A stretch of DNA of 64,000 nt from Sporothrix humicola. Lineage: Eukaryota; Ascomycota; Sordariomycetes; Ophiostomatales; Ophiostomataceae. Under the pieces are notes generated by a model that had not been told where the DNA came from, made no database searches, and saw only the letters and a list, made by a program, of their open reading frames with translations. Position numbers and translations under genes: made by a program. The DNA lies in contig WNYE01000053.1 of NCBI GenBank assembly GCA_021396245.1, positions 124,001-188,000 on the forward strand, given 5' to 3'. Numbering within the stretch: position 1 is the first letter of the stretch; the number at the start of each line of letters is the position of its first letter. Shown here piece after piece: positions 1-9,839 of the stretch.

Positions 1-889
1 TCCCAGAAGGCACCAGCGGCCACTGCACCGCGCTGTATCCCATGAGTCAATCATTTCATTGCAAGGCGGGCTCGATATCCATACCCTCAAAGCCAGACCG
101 AGCCAGCTTACACTCCGCCCACTGGGAACCGCCATGGCCGATACTGGTCTCAGCTCTGTCACTGCGCGCCCTGTTATTTCCCGAGCGCCGAGCACAAACA
201 AGAGCAACAGCATGTTGCGTGGCAACCTATCGCTGGGTGTTCCGGCACCGCGCACGTCACGCGTCGTGTCAACTCCGGTCACCGCGACCACAACCGCCAA
301 TGCCTCTCTGTCGGCTGTATCGCAAGCGGCAGCTACACTTTCTGGTGCACGAAGACTGGGCAAGTTCGTTGGCTGGCGGCCATGGGGCGGAGGCGGTGCC
401 ACAACGTCGACATCAACACCCCCAGCCAACACAACACCGGCCCAAGCAACCACTCCCGCCATCACAACAGCTGCAGTAGCGACACCGGCGATTGCAACGA
501 CGACCACTGCTGTTGCCATTGCCCCGACTGTGACGGACCCCGAGCCTCTTGCCTCACAGGCTGAGTCTATTTTGTCGGACGAAACGAGCATCGCGTCGGA
601 CACTGCCAGATCGACAACACCCGTCCCGACCGCCGGTGCCATGGCCGTGCCCGGTGGCGGCAGTGGCAGAGAGGCTCCCAGCGCCAGAAGCACAATCACC
701 GCAAAGAGTGCCGCCGTCAAAGCCATGCACGACCTCAGTGTTCTTCGCTCTCCCGGTATCAACCAGCCTGGCGCCATCCCAGGTTTCTTTGAGTACTGGG
801 CCGCTCATCAGCGTCGCGGCGCACCAAGCAATGTGCATGCCGACGTTGTCGACGAAGAAGCCTTGCGGGAGGGTCTCATGGGCTCGTAG
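1..889 (+). CDS. 3' end of a gene entering from the left: low-complexity Ser/Thr/Ala/Pro-rich C-terminal region
   Basis: The frame is open from the first complete codon (position 2) to a TAG at 887-889, so this is the last part of a longer protein, about 295 residues visible. It starts with a basic, Ser-rich stretch containing SHESIISLQGG and RPSQLTLRPLG. It continues through a long Thr/Ala/Pro-rich disordered tract (roughly positions 250-720) and ends with a short conserved-looking tail (PGAIPGFFEYWAAH) and an acidic terminus. A small motif GWRPWGG sits near 370-390. Third positions are rich in C and G, as in the other real genes. No catalytic domain is in view, so I do not assign a function. 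The disordered middle with short conserved blocks at either end would suit the tail of a scaffold or trafficking protein, but that is only a guess. An upstream intron could begin inside the visible part. Confidence 0.75.
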   Translation, partial: PRRHQRPLHRAVSHESIISLQGGLDIHTLKARPSQLTLRPLGTAMADTGLSSVTARPVISRAPSTNKSNSMLRGNLSLGVPAPRTSRVVSTPVTATTTANASLSAVSQAAATLSGARRLGKFVGWRPWGGGGATTSTSTPPANTTPAQATTPAITTAAVATPAIATTTTAVAIAPTVTDPEPLASQAESILSDETSIASDTARSTTPVPTAGAMAVPGGGSGREAPSARSTITAKSAAVKAMHDLSVLRSPGINQPGAIPGFFEYWAAHQRRGAPSNVHADVVDEEALREGLMGS

Positions 890-1909
890 TCCCATCAGCC
901 GCCGTCTATTTTTGGATATTGCTTCCGGTCTTTGTTCCCTTTATTTCTCCTGTTCCACACTCTCTTCATCATCTGATTTAACGGCGTTTTATCCCGGCTC
1001 ACAATAACCCTCAAAAGGCAACTCAAAGTGGGTTGCTTTTCTTTTGTCATCTTGTCATATTATCACATTCCCGTCGATCCTTTTTTCCTTACTTTCCCTT
1101 TACTTTCCTTTGTCGACACGTCACAAACTATTGTGTGTCAGAGCTCATATTTTTTGCATTGGATATACCCCCCGTTCTTCCTTTTTAGCTATCGATCCAG
1201 CAAATGGTGCATTACCTGGGAGTTTTTGCTTTCACCATATTTTACTGCCTATCTACTATCTTATTTATTCTCTATGTACAACCTCTGTACCAATCCTTGT
1301 CTTACCATTTATTTGTACTTTTACAAATTGAAATGATTTTCATCCTTGAGCCTTGTTCTATTGTATGAAACCTACGGCCGCATCGTGGCACACGTCACTT
1401 TTGCGCCGTTCCAGAGACTGGATTTCTGAATATGGCGGAAATATCCGAATGTTTCAAACGCCGCCGCCACAGAACTTGATGCGCCGAAAATGACATATCA
1501 GGTACGCTCCAACAATAACACACCAAAGAATATTGTGACCATGTTCAAAAGTCGTAAATACATCACTTGTCTCTGTACGGAGAAGGACGGAGGAAGCAAA
1601 GGAAGAAACAAGAAACAAACTTGCTCCGTGCTTTGTATCAGCCACAATACTAAACATCATGAGATCGGGGTCGCGATTTGAGGTTATGATATTTAAAAGA
1701 TAGCTTTGCACCTCCAAAAATTTTACGTTATCTGTTTGGTATCCTCGAAGTATTAAATAGCTTCCAGCTGCTCCAAAACGCACATTCTTTCGATATCTAA
1801 CGCTATCATCGAAGCATACACGAACGACAAGAAGTCAGCTCATCCCTGCACATTGCAAAAGAACAACAAATCCAACATACCTTTGGCCTGTTGGATTGTC
1901 ATCACCACC
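890..1909. other. intergenic, 3' UTR then promoter of the next gene
   Basis: Positions 890-1340 are T-rich and AT-rich and probably hold the 3' UTR and poly(A) region of the preceding gene. Positions 1340-1909 are the likely promoter and leader of the small membrane-protein gene, ending in a CA-rich leader just before its ATG. No exon with third-position GC bias was found on either strand. Confidence 0.6.
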
Positions 1910-2387
1910 ATGGCTGATTCGGTTTCTTCAGCTTCGCTGTCTTCGGCCTCACCGTCGGTGCCATACTATCCAGGCATGCCAGGAGGTCTCCTTGGTTCTG
2001 GAACACCGGGCAACAGCAATACCAACATCATCATTGGTGTGTCTGGTGGCATTCTGGCGGTCGGACTCATTGCAGTCGCCTACTTCCTGACCCGGCACAT
2101 TCGCAGAGGTACCAACGGAAATACCCGCGTCGAACCAAGCATTCACGATGTCTTTCGCCTCGAGTCAGTTGGCGTAAGCCGACATCCCCATGGTCGTTGT
2201 CGATGGCTCCGTCTCCAGAGGGAAGCTAAAGACCAAAATATCTCAGCTGAGCTGGCCCGGCAAGGGCTTCCTCGGCCTCAGCCAGCTATAGCACCGGGCC
2301 CCTCCAGATATCCTTCCGGCCGCCTGGCCACAACCCCACGATAATGAGTCCTACGAGCTGGATCCAGAAATGTACGCCGTTTCTTAG
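1910..2387 (+). CDS. small single-pass membrane protein, two exons
   Basis: The start at 1910 has a good fungal context (CACCACCATGG). Exon 1 (1910-2173) gives a Ser/Gly/Pro-rich N-terminus, then one hydrophobic segment of about 20 residues around residues 40-62 (core VSGGILAVGLIAVAYFL) followed by a positive stop-transfer stretch (TRHIRRG). I place an intron at 2174-2291 (GTAAGC to TATAG, phase 0). Exon 2 (2292-2387) then encodes a short acidic tail ending YELDPEMYAVS, for 119 residues in all. Without splicing the frame continues to 2344 and gives a basic, low-complexity end that looks less like protein. There is no signal peptide, so it should be anchored by the single helix with the Ser-rich side out. 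The family is not recognised; the layout resembles small fungal plasma-membrane proteins of unknown role. Confidence 0.55.
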
Positions 2388-2672
2388 TGAATAGTACGAT
2401 TTGCTTGTGATGTTGAATACGCCTTCATTATTATATATTCTCTTTCAAACTCGTTATTGATGCCGGCATCGCTATTCTTTTATTGAAGTATGTACAAAGG
2501 AAATTCTTCTATAGAAATACAGCCGCTACAAGCAACAAAACATATCAAGCTCGCTTTTTAATATCGCTTGTTGGGACTCGTAAGACGGGTCCCCAGTGAA
2601 CGCTTCTAAAGATGTTTCGTAATAAAAAAAAAAGAGCAACGCACTCCATGGTGCTCTATCAACTTCATCAGC

Positions 2673-3353
2673 TCATTCTGGTGGCATAGCATTATGCTCG
2701 ACCGGCTCCATAGCCCTGAAGAGATTGGGTAAAAGCCATCCAACCAAGTCGAAAAGAGGATCCAAGATAACCAACCAAGTAACAGGGAACATAAGTACCT
2801 TCACCACCATTTCGTTCAGAGCAAACCAGGCGGTTGCCCAGTCTATTGTCATGCTGTACCACTGCGATTGAGCCCATGCATACTCTGCAAACGGCCGCCA
2901 AAAGGCAAAGCCGTTTTCGAGGTCTATCCTCGCCATTACACCATCGTCCCACCAGTGGCCGTAGTCGATGTCGTTGAGAGAGACAGCATCGGGCCCAATT
3001 TGTCTGCCGGTAGTATCAGTGGTTGACAGCTCCTAGCCGAGATAGTTGCGGTAGGACTCGAGTTGGACGATGCGGTTCTGGGCTAGATTCTCCTAGTATA
3101 GCAGGTTTCGGAGCTGTCCATTGAGAACAGATTTGTGTATGAGAGGGAGCATATAGAAGAAGACAAAAATGAGCTTGTGTATTGGATTTCGAACCTGCCC
3201 ATTTTCAAAGAAGACCACCAAGTCCCCGGCGAGCTCTAACCACTCGAGGAAGAGGTTTGTGAAGGTCGTGATGAGGCTGATTCGGAAACTCAACCAAGCA
3301 GCCCGCAACCGAAGGAGATGGATTTGAATACGCGTGCGTATAATTCTGTCCAT
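2673..3353 (-). pseudogene. hydrophobic membrane-associated protein, frame interrupted by two TAG codons
   Basis: Read leftward from an ATG at 3353, one frame continues for 227 codons to a TGA at 2673-2675 with only two interruptions, TAG at 3095-3093 and TAG at 3035-3033. The first 86 codons hold a basic amphipathic start (MDRIIRTRIQIHLLRLRAA) and hydrophobic segments (IFVFFYMLPLIH). The stretch between the stops reads as an ordinary charged helix with coding-like third positions. The last part is Trp-rich and hydrophobic (VLMFPVTWLVILDPLFDLV). Each TAG is followed by GAG and fits a former CAG, so two C-to-T changes in a CA context would explain both. This suggests a recently inactivated gene, possibly by RIP-like mutation. 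An intron removing both stops is less likely because no good donor lies upstream and the intervening codons look used. The protein family is not recognised. Confidence 0.6.
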
Positions 3354-4297
3354 CTTTGTGCGGGGGGCAGGCGGTGTGAGAACACCGAGTAGTGTGTGTT
3401 AACTTGAGGTATAAGGCATATTCGGAAAAAGAAATGATGGGTGTTTGTTGTGGATAAGATATGGGAGATCGTGTTGTCGAGGCTGGCATTTCTATGGAGG
3501 AGAAAAGGGAGTGAAGGAAGCCATGTTTCTTATTTATGAGTGGCCATGTTTACTTTTACAATTGGGCAGCAGTGAATTGCATTCGACGAGAGGAAGGAAC
3601 ATAAAAATCTGGACAGAGAGAGGCCTTGGAGGAAGGAGCTCCTTTCGCCCATAGGTCTCTGCACCTTCCAAACAGACTGCAAGTGTATTGAGGAAAGGAC
3701 GACGGAGAGCGCAGTCGTGTCAACAGGAAAGAGCCACCGATTCACCAAGTGATGGATTTGGTGGGCGAGGTGGGATTTGGTCATCGCTGTATGTTAATCG
3801 CGAGCATTTCGACATTGTTGTATTACTTCGTATTTGTCAACTTTTGTTTACGACTCTTTTTTCGCCCCTGATGTTCCTGACATCGGCCACGTTTTCGCCC
3901 TTGCCGCCTTGTCGGCCGGATTTGCCCCTGTCTTTTCTGTGGCGGCTACCGTCGCAGCGCCAACCGGCAGGTGCGGTCACCGTAGTGCGGGGCTTCCATT
4001 CCAGGCAGCTACAGGCGGGCCAGGCCCTCAGTGCCATTACGTCGGTGCAGCCTGCGGCTGAAGCTGTTGCTGCTGTAGCCTGTCAGCCTGCTCACGTTTT
4101 ACCTTTACCCCGCGAAAGCTTGCCATCGCGTCGGTTCGCTGCACAAAGAGCTTTTGCTTTGTTTGTTTCGCTTGACTGGAACTTTTCCCGTTTGTCACAC
4201 TTTTTCTCTTTACAACTCTCGTTATTTTATACTTGACAACGCAACCGATTGATCACCAGAATACAGCCAGAGACACACGCTGTACACCATCGCAGCA
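3354..4297. other. divergent intergenic region and UBP14 leader
   Basis: This region lies between the minus-strand broken gene and UBP14. Open frames here (for example 3688-4236, plus strand) are T/C-rich and lack coding bias. Positions 3800-4240 are pyrimidine-rich with repeated TTTCGC and TTTTCTC blocks, typical of a fungal core promoter and 5' leader. The leader ends CATCGCAGCA before the UBP14 ATG. Confidence 0.5.
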
Positions 4298-6834
4298 ATG
4301 GCGTGCCCTCATCTGGCTTCGATAAGTACGAACGACTTGATTCCATCTTTGGGTGAAGCATCACCAAATCGAAGCTCAAAATACTAATCTTCACCGTCTC
4401 TCTTCTTTCAGGCCTCAGACCTCCCACGCCCGCCCAGTCAGTATACCGCGAGGACTGCACAGAATGTTTCGACTCGATTGTACGTTCCACCATACCAACG
4501 GCCAGAACAAACCCCGGAGGCTGCCTACTAACCACCGACTCTTAACAGGACGATCCCGAAGGTCTCGATGTCTGCCTGCAGTGCTTCAACGGTGGCTGCA
4601 CGGGCGACCGGCACCACGCCAAGATGCACAACATTTTCTGGAAGCACCCGCTTGCGCTCAACATCCGCCGCACGCGCAAGGTGATTGTCCGCGACGAGCC
4701 CCCGCCGAAGATGTCGAAACTTGCCATTGCCGCCGAGACCGAAGAGGACCGCTACGACACGGCCGTTGCCGTCAAGTGCCTCGAATGCGACCTAGAACTC
4801 GACAAGACCGACGCGAAGCTGGCGCCCATTGTCGACGGCATCCTGAAGGCCAACACATTTTCGCGGAAGGAAGAGGTTAAGGCCTGGGAGCAGGAGCTGG
4901 TCTCGTGTGACCACGTCCGCAATCTGAGCCAAGAGGCCGCACGCACGATTGCGTCCCAAGATCTGGGCCACTGCTCCAAGTGCGAGCTCAACGAGAACCT
5001 GTGGCTGTGTCTGCAGTGCGGCAACCTGGGCTGTGGCCGTGCCCAATTCGGTGGTGTCGGCGGCAACTCGCACGGTCTGGCGCACGCGACCGAGTCGGGC
5101 CATGGTGTGGCCGTGAAGCTGGGCTCGATCACGCCCGAGGGCAATGCCGACGTTTACTGCTATACCTGCGACGACGAGCGCATCGACGACAAGCTTGGTG
5201 ACCACCTGGCACACTGGGGCATTATCCTGGCCGACCGCCAAAAGACAGAGAAGAGTTTGACGGAGATGCAGATTGAGCAGAACTTGCGCTGGGAGTTCAC
5301 AATGACGACCGAGGACGGCAAGGAGCTCCGGCCGCTGTTTGGCAAGGGTCTCACAGGCCTCAAGAACCTGGGCAACAGCTGCTACCTGGCCAGTATTCTG
5401 CAGTGCCTCTTCGACCTGCCGTCGTTCCAGAAGCGGTACGGCACCATCGTCCAGGACATGGTTGGCATTCGCGACCCGGCCGACGATTTGGAGACACAGC
5501 TGTGCAAGGTTGGTGACGGCCTCCTGTCGGGCCGCTACTCGAAGCCGGATGCCGATGTCTCTGTCAGCCCAAGTGACGAGTCTGCTGTGCCCCACCAAAA
5601 GGGCCTGGAGCCGGCCATGCTCAAGCATCTCGTTGGCCGTGGCCACGAAGAGTTCTCGACGATGCGCCAGCAAGATGCTTTCGAGCTGCTGCAGCACCTG
5701 ATCAAGCTCATTACACGCTCCAGGCACCTCACGCCAGCCGATGACCCGACTGTTCCCTTCCGTTTCACACTCGAGCAGCGCCTGCAGTGCCTGAGCTGCA
5801 AGAAGGTCCGGTACACGACAAACGAGCAAGATAGCATCTTCATCGACGTGCCACTGGAGAAACTGCCACTTGCCGAGGGTGAGGAGGCGGGAGACGCAAA
5901 GTACAAGCCGGTGACGCTCAAGGAGTGCCTCGATCGCTTTACTGGCGAGGAGACGGTCGAGCTGACGTGTGCGGCCTGTGGCAGCAAAGATGGCTATTCA
6001 AAGCGGTCGTTGTTTAAGACGCTGCCTGAGGTCTTTGTTGTCAACGCGCGCAAGATGACCCTGGTCAACTGGGTGCCGATCAAGGTTGATGTGCCCGTTC
6101 TCGTTGACGACGCTGCTTTCCCTCTGGACAGCTACTTGAGCCCTGGCCAGCAGCCCGGCGAAGAGTTGCTGCCTGAAGATGCCTCTGCCTCAGCCAGTGG
6201 CACACCTGCTTTCGTTCCCAACCCAGAGGCGGTTGCCCAGCTCGAGGGCATGGGATTCCCCCTTGTCCGCTGCGAGAAGGCGCTGTATGCAACGGGCAAC
6301 AGCGACGCCAACGCGGCCATGGAGTGGCTGTTTGGTCACATGGAGGACCCGGACATTGACGAGCCTCTGGTGATTGAGAGCGGTGCCGGCGGCGGCGGTG
6401 CTCCTGCCGCAGCCGACCCAGAGAAGATTGAGATGCTCGGCGCCATGGGCTTTGCCGAGCCCCAGGCCAAGCAGGCTCTGCGCGAGACAGGTGGTGATGT
6501 TGAGCGGGCCGTGGAGTGGTTGTTTAGCCACCCTGATGCGACGGGCGAAGATGACTCTGTCGCTGCTGGCGCTGCTGGCGCTGGTGATGCATCTGCTGAG
6601 CGCCCTCCGGCCGGTACCAGCGACACCCCCGCCAACTACCAGCTGCAGAGCATTGTGTGCCACAAGGGCACAAGCATCCACGCCGGTCACTATGTTGCGT
6701 TTATCCGCAAGAAGCTGGCCGAGGACAGCGACAAGGTGTCGTGGGTGCTGTTCAACGACGAGAAGGTAGTGGAGGTGGTGGATGTGGAGGAGATGAAGAA
6801 GTTTGCCTACATTTACTTCTTCAAGCGGGTGTAG
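4298..6834 (+). CDS. UBP14: ubiquitin carboxyl-terminal hydrolase Ubp14 (USP5/isopeptidase T family)
   Basis: Ubp14 is a cysteine protease that takes apart free polyubiquitin chains, keeping them from clogging the proteasome. Three exons fit: 4298-4352, 4412-4479 and 4549-6834, with introns of 59 and 69 bp (the second has a CTAAC branch site), giving 802 residues, normal for the family. The start MACPHL is the usual family N-terminus. An N-terminal zinc-finger-like region (CLQCFNGGC near residue 50) precedes the canonical ZnF-UBP domain at about residues 182-265 (CSKC, WLCLQCGNLGCGR, YCYTCDD), which in this family grips the free C-terminus of ubiquitin. The catalytic Cys is in NLGNSCYLASILQCLF (Cys about 319) and the His box is HAGHYVAF (His about 755). 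Two UBA domains lie inside the catalytic region, about residues 599-640 and 661-705. All key residues are present, so the enzyme should be active. Confidence 0.95.
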
Positions 6835-7300
6835 ATTTGAAGATACGAACGACAGGATGATGCGGGCATCATGTACAAGGAAAGCATTTTCGGTGGACGG
6901 TGCATGCAAAGGATTGATTGACTGGCATGGAGCACGGAGTACGAAAGGGAAAGCAGGGCGGTGCATAGTGCATAGAAAGGTTGCTTCTGTGAGTTGATTT
7001 GTGGACAGGATTGGGAACCATGAGCGAACTGTTGTTTGGGCAGTGCATTTAAAGTGATCAAGATATATACTAGTCATACTACAAAGTATGCAGACGAAAC
7101 ACGAAAGAAACAGGAACAGAATAGATTTTTTTTATTCTCCATTATGTTGCTGTTGGACAGCTACCGAACGCCTGCCTTTCAAAGATAAGAACAGTAACGA
7201 AAATGCAAAAAACAAAATCCCGTAAAATTCGCCGTCAAACGCAGATGTGTTCGTACTCATACAGTCTCTCTCCTCGCTCGCTTCGCTCACTCTCTAATCT
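6835..7300. other. convergent 3' regions of UBP14 and MAD2
   Basis: Both flanking genes end here. The stretch is AT-rich with T-runs near 7125-7135 and AATAAA-like words, consistent with two facing poly(A) regions. No gene seen. Confidence 0.6.
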
Positions 7301-8176
7301 CTAGTCCGCTAACCGGTAGCTCACCAGCGTATCGACACGGTGGCTCGATGTGCTGAAGCCGCGCAGCTGCACACGCTCGCCATTGACAATCTCCTTGGCG
7401 TCGCTGTCGCCCCATTCCACGGGCACCTCGCTGTCGGCGTTGGCGTAAACGAGAACATTGAACGTACAGTCGCCAGCCAGTTGGGGCAGGAAGGTGACGG
7501 ACGCCGTGATCTGCCGGAAAATGGCCGCAATTTCGGCCTGGATCTCAGCCTCGGTCTTTTCAGGGGCGTCTTGGGCGGCCTCCGAGTTCTCCTTGTTGGC
7601 AGATGACGCCGCCGCTTTGTCTCCCTTCTCCTTCTTGTCCTTCTTCTCCTTCTTCCGCTGGAAGATCTGGACGTCAAACTGCCACCGCTCGACGTGCTCG
7701 CCCGTGTCCTTGTCCGTAATGACGAGCACCAGCTTGCTGATCTGGCCGCCGACCATCCACCGGTCGAGCTGGCCCATAATCTTTTTGATGTATGCGCGGA
7801 CCTGGTCATCGGAGGATACTGTTCTTGTCAGAAAACGGTTCGAAAAAGCGCCATCCTTGAGGTGTACGCACCCAGCATGTTCAGTCCATATTTCTTGACA
7901 GCGGTAAAATCTTCGGCCGGGTAGACGCCGCGCTGGAACCTGGTCGGGGTCAGTTTTGTGTTTGGAGGGGTATCAGTCGGTCAGGAATCGTACAGGATGG
8001 AATGAATCGAGTATTGGAACTGCAGCATGTTAGTATCGTCTGTCCTCGCCTCGTGATGTCTCTTTTCCTTCTCCCGTCTCGGAACGTACAAACTCGGACA
8101 CGAGCTTCGCGCTGCCTTTGAGCGACAGCTTGTGGACCTTGGACTTGTCCTTTTCCTTTTCTGCTGGAGGCGCCAT
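7301..8176 (-). CDS. MAD2: mitotic spindle assembly checkpoint protein Mad2 (HORMA domain)
   Basis: Mad2 binds Mad1 at unattached kinetochores and Cdc20 in the mitotic checkpoint complex, holding back the anaphase-promoting complex. Four exons on the minus strand fit in phase: 8176-8090, 8019-7994, 7939-7872 and 7818-7301, giving 232 residues; the three introns are 53-70 bp and the first has an ACTAAC branch site. Family landmarks follow in order: the basic start and SLKGSAKLVSEF, then SIHSILFQRGVYP, KKYGLNML, the WQFDV strand near residue 110, the QITASVTFLP helix, and a C-terminal safety-belt segment ending RVDTLVSYRLAD. The protein is longer than the 205 or so residues of animal Mad2 because of a Lys/Glu-rich then Ala/Ser/Glu-rich insertion at about residues 115-150, right after the WQFDV strand. 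The start codon is fixed by homology and by lack of an upstream in-frame exon. Confidence 0.95.
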
Positions 8177-9839
8177 TTCTGCGGTATATGTGAGGTTGTC
8201 GCGCCAGTCGTGTCGTCGTTGTCGCCGTTTTCGATGTCGCCGTCGTCAATTGTGTGAATGTTCGTGGTTTTTGTTTACTTTGGTTGCTATGCTATTAGCG
8301 GTGACGCGGGGTTGTCAATTAAAATCGCGATTAGATAAGCAGGGGACGGCCCACTGAAGGTTCAGGGCTGTCTCCACTACTCACACCTGTGGATTTAGGC
8401 TTCTCAGGCCTGCTGGAAGCTAATTGCCTTTTTGGGATTTCAAGGCTTTCGACCGCACGTTTACATCCTGTCAAGACCGTCAACTTGGAATGTTGACTTC
8501 TAATGTTTTCTATCATCTAATTCTTTCCAACTCGGAAGGTCATTCTACGTGTTTGAAAATCGGAAATATGGCAGTGCTGAGTGGTAGCTTGATGTCGGGA
8601 ATTCTACCCATTTTGAGTTCGACTGAAGGCATAAAAATAGAAGCCTTAAAGTCCCGCCACTTTGGATTTCGAATAAATGTCGGTATTTCGAACATCAAGC
8701 TCCGTGGTCCACCTCAAAATTTTCATCCGACAATATCGTCATCGTTAAGAACAGTCGCGTTCGTGCCTTCAATTTCTACGTTTCCACTTGTCCTTCACAC
8801 CCAAACGATAACGAGCAATTCGAAGTTCAAGTCGAAGCGGGTGGAGTGGGTCCCGTTGATCCTTCCGCCAATTACAACCACGCCGTTCCCAACTTTCGCA
8901 TGGAAAGGCCGAATTGGGGGGCATTAGGCGAAACTTGCCCAGCGTTTTGCAGCGAGCTCTGGGTACGAAACCGATCGCGAAAGCGGCTTTTCCCATTTGT
9001 GTCATTTCTCTTCCAACAATGCAATAGCTCACGAAGCTGCGACAGAGCACAAAGATGAAAAACGCCTCAGATGTCTCCAACAGCTGTTGAAAATATCGAT
9101 AGTTGCAACGCCTTACGAAGAGCACAGCCCTGCTGAAAGAATGGGCTGAAAGAAGTTCTGTTGGAGGCGTCGTCGCCCTGTCGAGGGATGACCTCACAAA
9201 GAAGAGTCCGTGATATTTGCTTATACTTTTCCACGCCTTGACGAATTGAATTGCGGCAATTTGCATGGCCTCTGTCGGTTTCTCGTTTCCATTCTACTTT
9301 CCCATACTTTTTTGATCGGCAGGTGATAGACGCCGATGGACCGACCAAGTATTGTCAAGTTAACAAGCTGTCAAAGCCCCTCCCTTTTCTCCTCACTTTC
9401 ACTGTTGGTTCCCGGCTGTCAAGTCAAGGTTTGACCTGTGAAAGCGCCGTCGTGCGGCTTACAAGAGTAACCGTTGCACTATTGAGTACATTGCCACTAC
9501 TCCATTTGTTCCGTCACTTCCACCCATCCCAGCTTGGACCCTTTCAGCGAGACGCAAGTGCATATGCGAATGCGAGACCTTGGCTGTGCATATCATTTCG
9601 TGTTTGGAAAAACGGCAGAAGCCAGAAAATGATATAAAGAAGGGCGTTTCTCAATTCAGCTTTCCCATGTTCTTCACATATATACACGATACCAACAACA
9701 ATCGTCATTGGCAAAAGGCGTCAACGTCAGCAACTTCTTCATCTTACACAATTCTATCGACCACATCTTTTCTGTTATCCTCCTGCAGCATGCTTTATAC
9801 CCCCAGTTGATTTTATTTTTGTTTCTGCCTCATTCCACC
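8177..9839. other. divergent promoter region between MAD2 and CYP505
   Basis: This 1.66 kb region separates two genes transcribed away from each other. It holds no exon with coding bias; frames such as 8424-8927 (+) and 8769-9266 (-) read as noise. The right end, from about 9600, looks like the CYP505 core promoter and leader (TATA box at 9633-9638, CA-rich leader). Confidence 0.55.
9633..9638 (+). promoter_or_regulatory. TATA box of the CYP505 gene
   Basis: TATAAA lies about 200 bp before the CYP505 ATG, in an otherwise TATA-poor stretch and followed by a pyrimidine-rich leader. The position is right for a fungal core promoter; the start of transcription has not been measured. Confidence 0.4.

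Noticed and set aside
3688..4236. 182-codon plus-strand frame before UBP14
   Set aside because: Lies in the pyrimidine-rich leader and promoter of UBP14; translated content is low-complexity and lacks codon bias.
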